Shown here piece after piece: positions 8,313-16,249 of a DNA stretch of 64,000 nt. Below the pieces are notes generated by a model. The model searched no databases. It was not told the origin of the DNA and saw only the letters and a list, made by a program, of their open reading frames with translations. Location of the stretch: positions 283,124-347,123 of the forward strand of contig NZ_KI519553.1 of NCBI RefSeq assembly GCF_000483125.1. The letters run 5' to 3'. The DNA comes from Atopobium fossor DSM 15642 (GTDB lineage Bacteria; Actinomycetota; Coriobacteriia; Coriobacteriales; Atopobiaceae). Position numbers and translations under genes: made by a program. Each line of letters opens with the position of its first letter. Position 1 is the stretch's first letter.

Positions 8313-9947
8313 TTATTCCTGTTCTTGTTGGGAAGCCTCACGACGCTCATCTGCACCTCGGCGATTGTCTCCTTCTATAGCTTGAATAGGAGCAATATCC
8401 TGTGTGGTTTCAAGGGCACCGAGGTAATTGCCATCCTGGTCACGTACTGCAAAATAACGGATATAAAGAAACTTGCCATGCAAGTGAATCCAAAACTCAT
8501 AGGAGTCACGTGCTCCGCTCTTAAAGTCGTCAAAGACCTGGTGTACCATCGCTTGACTACGGGGAGGATGGCAGTCATATACATCACGACCAAGACAACT
8601 CATAGGACGAGGAAAGGCGCGGGTATCGCCATGGCTAAAATAGCGGGTTTTGTCGTCTGCATCTACAAAAGTAATGTCTAGAGGAATTGTGTTAAGAACA
8701 GCGTCAAGTTGTGCGGCAGTAAACTCACCAGTAGACAGTTTGATTTTCTCGACAGTTGTAGCTGTTTGAGCTTCTGCTGTAGAAGTATCACGATTCTTTT
8801 CCATCTCACGTACAGCCGCATCGGCTAAATCCATCGCACTTGCTCGCCATTTTGGAGGTTGGGCAATAAACGCCCAGCCGTATTCTTCCTCCTCGTTTGC
8901 AATTTGAGTCCAATCGCGTGCTGTGAGCGTTTCTAAAGATAGGGGAATGAGTACATTTTCTTCTTTACTTACCATGGATTCCATACCATCAACGGCTTTA
9001 GTTAACGGTGTGGACACGAGTTGAATAAAGCATTTAGCGGGAACCAATAGCGCACGTTCAGAGCTGTGACGTGCGGCAACAAGCGCTTCTCGGACTTCAT
9101 CATCCTTAGCCCACATGACTTTGGAAGGGCCAGAAATGTCATTTTTTTCCAGGTAGGGGAAGAGAAGTTCTTCCTTGCGTTTGTAATGAATGGATACAGG
9201 AGCAAGAAGTTCAATATCATCTACTATTTTTTGTGCAAGCTGAGGATCACGTACATCTTCACTCATGGCGTTTGTTTGCTCAATATCTGCACGTACTTGG
9301 GTGATAAGTTCAATAATCTTCTTGTTTTCTTCGCGCATGGTGTGTACGGGATGACCAGGTTTTTCTTCGGGCGATCCAGATAGCGGAGCACAGCTTATAG
9401 CACCCTCAAATAAGCTTGCATGCACATCGCATAACTGTTGCACGCGTTCAACAGGGGTGCCCCCAGCAATAAGAGCTTGCTCTGCTTCAGCAATTTCTGA
9501 GCCAGTTACATTGGCAAAAGCAGCAGCAAAATCTTTTTGTACCTGGTCGAGGGATTCTCCCTTATCCAGTCGTTCAAGATAAGAACTGAGAAGTACTTTG
9601 CGCTCTGCAGCAGAAGCGGGTTTTGAAAAAATGAAGTCTTTAGTGGTAGCCTCTTCCGCGGTCTTATCTGTGAGTATGTCTATCCGAGCATTTACAGAGG
9701 AGGCAAGCTGCACGCCATCTTCGTCTAAGACGGTAAAGCCAGCAGTAATAAAAACATCAACAACATCAGACAGTTTGAGTTGCTTGTACTCGCAACCGCG
9801 AGGGATAGTCATAAAACGACCCATAGATTGAAGACGTCCAGGCTTGGTAATTTCGTCAAAACCAATATGAGCCATAAGTTCTTTAACTTCGGGATACTTC
9901 TTGCATATATCGTACACGGATGATGCAAGAGAAATAGTTTTATCCAT
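8313..9947 (-). CDS. DUF1858-DUF438-hemerythrin-PAS protein
   Basis: This 544-residue cytoplasmic multidomain protein belongs to a family thought to sense oxygen, nitric oxide or redox state. A DUF1858 domain occupies about residues 3-70 (KYPEVKELMAHIGF). A DUF438 segment lies at about 95-175. A hemerythrin-like HHE domain lies at about 195-335, with the iron-ligand type motifs HTMREEN and HYKRKEELLFPYLE. A PAS domain lies at about 410-525 (DITFVDADDKTRYF). No output domain follows the PAS, as is usual in this family. The start has AAGGAG upstream. It is read divergently from the eno region and shares with it an intergenic region that contains a CsoR-like dyad. Confidence 0.9.
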   Translation of the reverse strand: MDKTISLASSVYDICKKYPEVKELMAHIGFDEITKPGRLQSMGRFMTIPRGCEYKQLKLSDVVDVFITAGFTVLDEDGVQLASSVNARIDILTDKTAEEATTKDFIFSKPASAAERKVLLSSYLERLDKGESLDQVQKDFAAAFANVTGSEIAEAEQALIAGGTPVERVQQLCDVHASLFEGAISCAPLSGSPEEKPGHPVHTMREENKKIIELITQVRADIEQTNAMSEDVRDPQLAQKIVDDIELLAPVSIHYKRKEELLFPYLEKNDISGPSKVMWAKDDEVREALVAARHSSERALLVPAKCFIQLVSTPLTKAVDGMESMVSKEENVLIPLSLETLTARDWTQIANEEEEYGWAFIAQPPKWRASAMDLADAAVREMEKNRDTSTAEAQTATTVEKIKLSTGEFTAAQLDAVLNTIPLDITFVDADDKTRYFSHGDTRAFPRPMSCLGRDVYDCHPPRSQAMVHQVFDDFKSGARDSYEFWIHLHGKFLYIRYFAVRDQDGNYLGALETTQDIAPIQAIEGDNRRGADERREASQQEQE

Positions 9948-10079
9948 AGATGCTCCTTAGGGTCAATGACTTGCAAGGCTGCGCTTGCCATGAAACTAGT
10001 CTCAGTTTACGAGCAGTATTTTTATCAAATACTATGGGCGCCCAACGTTTACATTTTCTCACAAAGATTCTGTATATCC

Positions 10080-10095
10080 TACCTCTATAGGGGTA
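10080..10095. promoter_or_regulatory. CsoR/CstR-like operator dyad
   Basis: The sequence TACCTCTATAGGGGTA is a 16-bp near-perfect palindrome with one mismatched position per arm. It resembles the TACCC-TA-GGGTA operators of CsoR/CstR-family copper and persulfide repressors. It lies 133 bases upstream of the DUF438-hemerythrin gene and 221 bases before eno. No CsoR-family gene is in the window, so the regulator is unknown. Confidence 0.35.
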
Positions 10096-10125
10096 TTAAA
10101 GAAACGGCATACATAGGGGAGGAAG

Positions 10126-10281
10126 GTGCAGATAAAAGCCATTGTGCTCACACCAGCACAAGAAGTTTTTCACATTTTTAAAAAAGATACTGTACAAAAG
10201 TTAGTCATGGTGTACTATACGGATTATAAAAAATTAAACAACGGTGACACTTTAATGCGATGGATGGCAAACTGCAGGTAA
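10126..10281 (+). CDS. Possible 51-residue small protein upstream of enolase
   Basis: A reading frame from GTG 10126 to TAA 10279-10281 would encode a basic, lysine-rich peptide containing KAIVLTPAQEVF and LVMVYYTDYKK. A strong purine run, AGGGGAGG, lies just upstream, but its spacing to the GTG is only 3 bases. The peptide matches no family I know. It overlaps the dyad at 10142-10161 and part of the putative eno promoter, which argues against it. Chance opening in AT-rich DNA is a real alternative. Confidence 0.22.
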   Translation: MQIKAIVLTPAQEVFHIFKKDTVQKLVMVYYTDYKKLNNGDTLMRWMANCR

Positions 10282-10300
10282 AACGCAAGTCACCGGGTAA

Positions 10301-11605
<1,305 letters not shown>

Positions 11606-11679
11606 TTTGAGTTAATTCGTTTACCCCTGTCGAATCAAGATTAACTCCTCTCCTAAACGTCTTGAGTTCGACCACTTTG

Positions 11680-11722
11680 GCGCCGGCGGTGTTCCTCCTT
11701 CCTTCACCTCCGGCGCTCTTTT
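11680..11722 (+). terminator. Intrinsic terminator after eno
   Basis: Arms GCGCCGG and CCGGCGC (7 bp), extended inward by GGTG/CACC after one mismatch, close a 13-base pyrimidine loop. TCTTTTT follows. It lies 75 bases past the eno stop and upstream of the DUF3793 gene. Confidence 0.85.
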
Positions 11723-11781
11723 TGTACCTATCCGTGGCAATGCTGTGTTGTAGTTGCAGCATTTTGGGTTTGGAGGTTTGC

Positions 11782-12480
11782 GTGAGCGGTGCCAGTATTT
11801 TGAACGTCCGTGGTGACTCAGAGTATGTGTCTTCACTTGCACCCTATGAACCCATGTTATGCCACGCTTTCATTTCTACACTTGTTCGCTGCGCTTCCGG
11901 TGTTATTGCAAAAGTAAAGCCTGCGGCATTGTTTAACTTTAGGCCTGAGGCGGCATGTTGCATGTGGCAGGGTTCATACCTGCGAGCAAAAACTTGTGAA
12001 CTTTTCCGCGTCTCTACGCGAGAAATTTCTGCCTATGGTGTGTCTCTTATGACGGTTGGTAGTTGTCGTGGTCGCGTAGCCATTGTGGCATGGCGTCCTG
12101 AGTTGGTGGACAGTCTCCTACAAGATGTAGACATTTGTACATTTTTAGACAAAGCGGGCTATCCAACCACCTCATCTACAGCACTTATGCGTGCTTTTAG
12201 GTCACGTCTTGCTCGTTATTATTACGCAAAGTCTGCAAAGCAATCTTCAAAAGATATATCTGTTGAGTTTCCACATGAGATGGGTGTGGTGTTTGGATAT
12301 CCGCTTGAGGATGTGCTGGGTTTTATACATAAACAACCCCATACCTGTAGGGGTGCTTGGTGTGCGTATGGAGATGCTGAGCTTGCACGACAACGGTTTA
12401 TGCAGTTAGCGCGCTTTGAAGGAGCTTGTTTAAAGCGTTTTAGATCAGGTAGCAGCCTTGTGGAACTTCTTGCTAGATAG
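11782..12480 (+). CDS. DUF3793 family protein
   Basis: The 232-residue cytoplasmic protein of unknown biochemical function carries the family hallmark FPHEMGVVFGYPLEDVLGF near residues 160-180, followed by a Cys-containing segment TCRGAWCAYGD. The GTG at 11782 is chosen as start because GGAGG lies 5 bases upstream. Longer in-frame extensions run back through the eno terminator and are not credible. A flavodoxin gene follows 94 bases downstream. DUF3793 genes next to flavodoxin genes are a recurrent arrangement in Firmicutes and Coriobacteriia, which suggests a redox or metal-linked role. The function is not established. Confidence 0.85.
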   Translation: MSGASILNVRGDSEYVSSLAPYEPMLCHAFISTLVRCASGVIAKVKPAALFNFRPEAACCMWQGSYLRAKTCELFRVSTREISAYGVSLMTVGSCRGRVAIVAWRPELVDSLLQDVDICTFLDKAGYPTTSSTALMRAFRSRLARYYYAKSAKQSSKDISVEFPHEMGVVFGYPLEDVLGFIHKQPHTCRGAWCAYGDAELARQRFMQLARFEGACLKRFRSGSSLVELLAR

Positions 12481-12574
12481 ATTGCATAGGTATATTCCAC
12501 AAGTTCATGCAGGCACATTGCAAAGTTGTTAGACGGCAAAAAGGAAAGCCGACTACATAAAAAAGGAGGAAGTT

Positions 12575-12979
12575 ATGAGTAAGGTAGCAGTTGTATTTTG
12601 GAGCCAAACCGGCAACACTGAGGCCATGGCACAGGCTTTGGCACAGGGTGCCGATACCGATGCGATTGATTACAGCGATTTCTCTAGTGCTAAGGTTGCT
12701 GATTACGACGCATTTGCATTTGGTTGCCCCGCTATGGGTGATGAGGAACTCGATCCCGATTTTGAGGAGTTGTGGGACGAGTGCATTGGTGAGTTTGGCG
12801 ACAAGCCTGTTGTGCTGTTTGGTTCTTATGACTGGGGTAGCGGTGAGTGGATGGACAGCTGGAAGGAAAATGCTGAGTCTGCTGACGTAAACGTGATTGA
12901 CACCATCATTGCTAACCTTGAGCCTGAGGGTGACGTTTTGGATGCTCTTCGCACTGCTGGCGAGAAACTCGCTGAGTAG
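12575..12979 (+). CDS. Flavodoxin
   Basis: This short-chain FMN-binding electron carrier has 134 residues. The phosphate-binding loop WSQTGNTEAMA lies at residues 10-20. The Asp/Glu-rich stretch GDEELDPDFEELWDE and the isoalloxazine loop FGSYDWGSGEWMDSW follow. It transfers low-potential electrons, probably replacing ferredoxin under iron limitation; the partner enzyme is not in the window. Translation should be strong, since AAAGGAGGAAG precedes the ATG. It follows the DUF3793 gene and may be co-transcribed or driven by a promoter in the 94-base gap. A terminator follows at 13046-13072. Confidence 0.95.
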   Translation: MSKVAVVFWSQTGNTEAMAQALAQGADTDAIDYSDFSSAKVADYDAFAFGCPAMGDEELDPDFEELWDECIGEFGDKPVVLFGSYDWGSGEWMDSWKENAESADVNVIDTIIANLEPEGDVLDALRTAGEKLAE

Positions 12980-13045
12980 CGAGTTCTTGTACACTGCCTT
13001 TTGATGTACTACTTGTACATACTTTTGGAGTAAAAATTATGAGAT

Positions 13046-13078
13046 AAGCCGTCATTCTTGGAATGGCGGCTTATTTTA
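13046..13078 (+). terminator. Terminator after the flavodoxin gene
   Basis: An 11-bp stem (AAGCCGTCATT with AATGGCGGCTT, one wobble) with a 5-base loop is followed by ATTTTATA. It lies between the convergent flavodoxin and elp3 genes and may act for both. Confidence 0.75.
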
Positions 13079-13109
13079 TAAGCGTTGCATATCCCGTAGT
13101 GGTTGGCTG

Positions 13110-14948
13110 CTACAGCATCTTTGTCTGATATAACCCTGCATCTTTAAAGCCTTGTGCACGATAATAAGCACGAGTGCCAATGGAACTAATTACATTCAGG
13201 CTGGTATATCCTGCTTGTTTGGCAAGCTTGCTTGCGTGGACGAGCAACCTTTGACCCAATCCCTGATGTTGTGCCGAGGCACCTTCTGTGCCTAATGACA
13301 ATGCTTGACCATATACATGTAATTCTCTAATCATGGCCTGTCCAGGTTGTGCCAGAAGCTCGTTAATGGCAACATCGCAGTTTCCAGCTTTGAGTTTTTC
13401 CCAATGAGGAAGTGAGAGTCTACAAAAACCAGCAATCTTATTGTCTGGTGTGACCCACTGCAAAAAATGCTCATCACTTACTGCAGTGATATATGCATAA
13501 TCTTGCAGCTTGAGTTCATGTGCGCTTACGTGTTGCTGATTAATTTCTCTAAAGCGAATTTCCTGCACCTGTGATGCTAGGTGTTTAGTGGATAGTTGTT
13601 GTTCAACCATTTGGCGTAGGTTTGTGTGTTTGTTTCCTACCAGGATATCTGTAGAGCTAATATCGCGAATCATACGAGAAATACGTATATAGGTAGGAGC
13701 AGTTAGTACGTCATAAACCAATACTTCTACCAACTCGTCTTTTGAGTAGGGTTTCCATGCGCCTGCATCGTATTTTTGAACAAGCTGTGTTCCGTCTACC
13801 AGTGCACAAGGGTACAGCTTAATCTCGTCTGGTAAATAACCTGGGTCAGATACAAAGGTATTGAAGTCTTGCTTGTCTGTCTGTGGCGTTGCGCCTAACA
13901 GATTAACCATAAGATGCGAGTGAATCTTGAATCCATAGAGACGGATGAGTGAGAATGCGCGTTTAATTTGAGCAGTACTCATCTGTCGTAGATTGGCGTT
14001 AAGAATATCTTGATGTGTACTTTGAATACCAATTTGGATTTTGGTACATCCGAGCTGTCTAAACATCCGCAGATTATCAGGAGAGATAGTGTCCGGACGG
14101 GTTTCTATAACCAGTCCAACCACACGGCAAGCTGCCGTTTCATTATTGTGTTGCTGACGCAGAAGATCTGCGAGCGTGGCATCCATATATGACCATGCCT
14201 CTTGGTGTGGTGCGCTTGTATCGTATAGCTTGTGGAATGCTTGATTGTAACTAGCGCTACCTGCATTAACAGCTGCTTGCTGTGTAGCAACAAAGTTAGA
14301 GAGCGCTTCTTCTGTATTTTGTAACCCACAAGAGTGATACCAATCCATGCGTTTTTCTATACGTGCTGGAGAGTTGGGCCATTCATTAAGCGCACGGAAC
14401 AGTTCGCTTACAAACCAGTATTGGTAGCGTGCAGGATAGTCACTCCAGGTTCCCCCCAGCACAATGAGTTCGACTTTATCGGTAGAGTGTCCCATCTGAT
14501 GCAATGCGCGTAGGCGTGCAGCAACTTGTATATAAGGATCAAAAAACGCTTGTTCCGCACGTTGGCAGGCAGGCTCATTGGCAATATAGCTTTTGGGCAT
14601 ACGTAGGTCACAAGGGCAATAGATACAGTTGCTGGAGCAGGTGTGTGGCCGTGTAATAACGGTAATGGTGGCTACGCCAGAGGCTGTGCGACGGGGCTTC
14701 ATACGTACCGATTGCACAAAGCGTGATTCCAGTTCTGGTGTAATACCCCAGGAGTTCCATAACTCTTTATTTTGATCTTTGACCTGCAAAAAATAAGGCA
14801 GCACCGCTCGTTTAGGAATCTGTTTTCTTTGGGTCTGATTGGCTTTGCTGCTATGAATGCGCAGCAAAGCTTCAAGTTGATGAGTATCAAGAGCACCGTT
14901 AGGTTTATTACGGAGCTGTTGGAGTATGTCTAAAATGAGTTCATTCAT
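13110..14948 (-). CDS. elp3: Elp3-family radical SAM/GNAT tRNA wobble-uridine modification enzyme
   Basis: The 612-residue protein has a radical SAM domain followed by a GNAT acetyltransferase domain, the layout of Elp3. Elp3 makes 5-carboxymethyluridine at wobble position 34 from acetyl-CoA and SAM. The cluster motif CSSNCIYC (CX3CX2C) lies near residues 103-110, and SYIANEPACQRA follows. The GNAT domain (about 470-612) has the acetyl-CoA loop QHQGLGQRLL and the C-terminal VISSIGTRAYYRAQGF, both diagnostic. No other Elongator subunit is needed in bacteria. The gene is divergent from a Trm9-like methyltransferase 68 bases away. A TATAAT box lies exactly 6 bases before the ATG and there is no ribosome binding site, which indicates a leaderless mRNA. 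Confidence 0.93.
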   Translation of the reverse strand: MNELILDILQQLRNKPNGALDTHQLEALLRIHSSKANQTQRKQIPKRAVLPYFLQVKDQNKELWNSWGITPELESRFVQSVRMKPRRTASGVATITVITRPHTCSSNCIYCPCDLRMPKSYIANEPACQRAEQAFFDPYIQVAARLRALHQMGHSTDKVELIVLGGTWSDYPARYQYWFVSELFRALNEWPNSPARIEKRMDWYHSCGLQNTEEALSNFVATQQAAVNAGSASYNQAFHKLYDTSAPHQEAWSYMDATLADLLRQQHNNETAACRVVGLVIETRPDTISPDNLRMFRQLGCTKIQIGIQSTHQDILNANLRQMSTAQIKRAFSLIRLYGFKIHSHLMVNLLGATPQTDKQDFNTFVSDPGYLPDEIKLYPCALVDGTQLVQKYDAGAWKPYSKDELVEVLVYDVLTAPTYIRISRMIRDISSTDILVGNKHTNLRQMVEQQLSTKHLASQVQEIRFREINQQHVSAHELKLQDYAYITAVSDEHFLQWVTPDNKIAGFCRLSLPHWEKLKAGNCDVAINELLAQPGQAMIRELHVYGQALSLGTEGASAQHQGLGQRLLVHASKLAKQAGYTSLNVISSIGTRAYYRAQGFKDAGLYQTKML

Positions 14949-14954
14949 ACTCGC

Positions 14955-14960
14955 ATTATA
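14955..14960 (-). promoter_or_regulatory. -10 box placing elp3 on a leaderless transcript
   Basis: On the minus strand TATAAT ends 6 bases before the elp3 ATG, so transcription should start at or within one base of the A. No Shine-Dalgarno sequence fits between. The -35 region is not well conserved. Confidence 0.6.
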
Positions 14961-15004
14961 CGCAGGGGTTGTGTAACTTGCCTATCAGGACACGTAAGCT
15001 GGGG

Positions 15005-15010
15005 TAAAAT
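15005..15010 (+). promoter_or_regulatory. -10 box placing the Trm9-like gene on a leaderless transcript
   Basis: TAAAAT ends 6 bases before the ATG at 15017, the same geometry as the elp3 promoter on the other strand. There is no ribosome binding site and the -35 is weak. Confidence 0.5.
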
Positions 15011-15016
15011 TCACGT

Positions 15017-15805
15017 ATGAATAGTTCTTACAACACCTCTTGTAGCGTACAAACTGCTCGTCAGCTGAGTTGTATTACCTCTGAGTTCTACAGGCAGCAG
15101 GCTCAGAGTTTTTCTGCTACGCGTCAGGCACCTTGGCAAGGATGGCAGCGCTGTTTGGATGCTATGCCACTTTTTAGTGCAGCAGATAATCCCTCCATAC
15201 TTGATGTGGGATGTGGCAATTTGCGCTTTGCACGTTTTTTGATACAACAAGCAAAAGTTGCGCCTACAGCATATTTTGCGGTGGATAATTCTGAGCTATT
15301 GGTACAAAGTGGAACTACAAATATACAAGCTATTTTTTCCAAAGTGGATATAGTAGATAACTTATTGGATGGAACATTAGCTTCTCATTTGAATATGCCG
15401 AGCTGTGATCTTGTTGTCTCTTTTGGTTTTATGCATCATGTACCAGGAGCACAAAATCGAATACAACTTTTAAAAACACTGCTACATAAGGTTAAATCTG
15501 GTGGGTATCTCTGTGTTTCATTTTGGCAGTTTATGCATAGTCCAAAGTTGGCAGCAAAAGCTTTGCAAACAACAGCGATTGCCCTTACACAATTGCAACT
15601 TGATGCTCATGCATTAGAGGAAAACGACTATCTTATAGGCTGGCAAAATCAAACAAATTCTTGGCGTTATTGTCATCACTTTACACAAAACGAGCTTGAA
15701 AACCTTCTTGTTCATATGCGTCCTCAAGCCCGCGTGTGTGCACAGTTTAATGCAGACGGTAAAGAAGATAACTTGAATCATTATGTAGTGTTACAACGTT
15801 TGTAG
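15017..15805 (+). CDS. Class I SAM-dependent methyltransferase, Trm9/ALKBH8-like
   Basis: The 262-residue SAM methyltransferase has motif I ILDVGCGN near residue 61. Several features resemble Trm9 and the ALKBH8 methyltransferase domain, which convert cm5U34 to mcm5U34 in tRNA. The pre-motif segment QSFSATRQAPWQGW matches the HFS-TR-PW block of Trm9. DLVVSFGFMHHV matches its acidic strand plus paired histidines, and KSGGYLCVSFWQF follows. The gene is divergent from elp3, whose product would supply the cm5U substrate. Eukaryotic Trm9 needs Trm112; no homologue is seen here. The methyltransferase fold is certain. The tRNA role rests on these motifs plus the neighbour, so it is inference. Confidence 0.8.
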   Translation: MNSSYNTSCSVQTARQLSCITSEFYRQQAQSFSATRQAPWQGWQRCLDAMPLFSAADNPSILDVGCGNLRFARFLIQQAKVAPTAYFAVDNSELLVQSGTTNIQAIFSKVDIVDNLLDGTLASHLNMPSCDLVVSFGFMHHVPGAQNRIQLLKTLLHKVKSGGYLCVSFWQFMHSPKLAAKALQTTAIALTQLQLDAHALEENDYLIGWQNQTNSWRYCHHFTQNELENLLVHMRPQARVCAQFNADGKEDNLNHYVVLQRL

Positions 15806-15936
15806 TAAGCATCTGGACATACCCAATGAGATGTTTGTTTGGCTACAAAAAATATACATGTATGTGTATAAAGAATCGTATTTTTATGTAAATCTGAGAC
15901 CTGCAAAAGAAAATATATGTTCACTTATTCATATTT

Positions 15937-15975
15937 GAGTATACTAGTACTCGTAAGTTAACTATAACTAACTTA
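15937..15975 (+). promoter_or_regulatory. Candidate regulated promoter with two adjacent dyads
   Basis: GAGTA and TACTC arms (15937-15952) overlap a TATACT -10 box at 15940-15945. Immediately downstream, TAAGTTA and TAACTTA (7 bp, 8-base spacer) span 15954-15975, across the predicted start site. This is a typical position for repressor binding. No clear -35 is visible. Confidence 0.4.
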
Positions 15976-16032
15976 AATGCCTCAACATAAGTAAAAAAGT
16001 AGGAGTCTATCTGTATTTATTTGAAGTTTCGT

Positions 16033-16147
16033 AAGGCTGAGCTAAAGCTCAAGCTTCTTTAGTATTGGCAGACCACATGGTATGAGGGGCCCCGCATCGA
16101 ATGTTGTAACAAGATCAGCTCCATGTGCTGAAAGCAGTTATTCGATG
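16033..16147 (+). promoter_or_regulatory. Structured 5' leader of the amidohydrolase gene
   Basis: A TGAGC/GCTCA hairpin with a TAAA loop, extended by AAG/CTT, lies at 16033-16056. Outer arms CATCGAAT (16095-16102) and ATTCGATG (16140-16147) enclose an inner TCAGC/GCTGA hairpin (16115-16131) with a 7-base loop. The nested arrangement resembles an RNA regulatory element. It matches no riboswitch class I recognise, and no terminator or ribosome-binding-site sequestering stem is obvious. Confidence 0.35.
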
Positions 16148-16249
16148 TCTCTACCTGGTTCGCATAGCGTTACTAGCACCACCTGTTCTACCTGTTTTAC
16201 CGGCACGTATATTTTGTCAGTTATACAGAAAGGATTTGGAGGAAGCATT

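Larger units (their letters stand above)
15806..16249. other. 444-bp noncoding region with promoter dyads and structured leader
   Basis: The region separates the Trm9-like gene from the amidohydrolase. The first 130 bases are AT-rich with no gene. Two adjacent dyads straddle a TATACT box near 15937-15975. The following stretch of about 300 bases would be the mRNA leader and contains hairpins at 16033-16056 and 16095-16147, a GGGGCCCC palindrome at 16086-16093, and a pyrimidine-rich tract with repeated ACCTGTT/TACC units near 16180-16200. The in-frame extension from ATG 16082 reads as low-quality protein and is not credited. Confidence 0.6.

Noticed and set aside
11662-11781. 40-residue N-terminal extension of the DUF3793 protein
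   Set aside because: It runs through the eno terminator hairpin. GTG 11782 has a GGAGG site at the right distance.
16184-16210. CRISPR-like repeats in the pyrimidine tract
   Set aside because: The ACCTGTT-type units have a period of about 9 bases and only two or three copies. No repeat-spacer pattern exists anywhere in the window.
16082-16249. N-terminal extension of the amidohydrolase from ATG 16082
   Set aside because: The extension is Ser/Thr/Cys-rich with no homology-like structure, it covers a structured leader, and ATG 16250 has GGAGGAAG and begins at the conserved domain.
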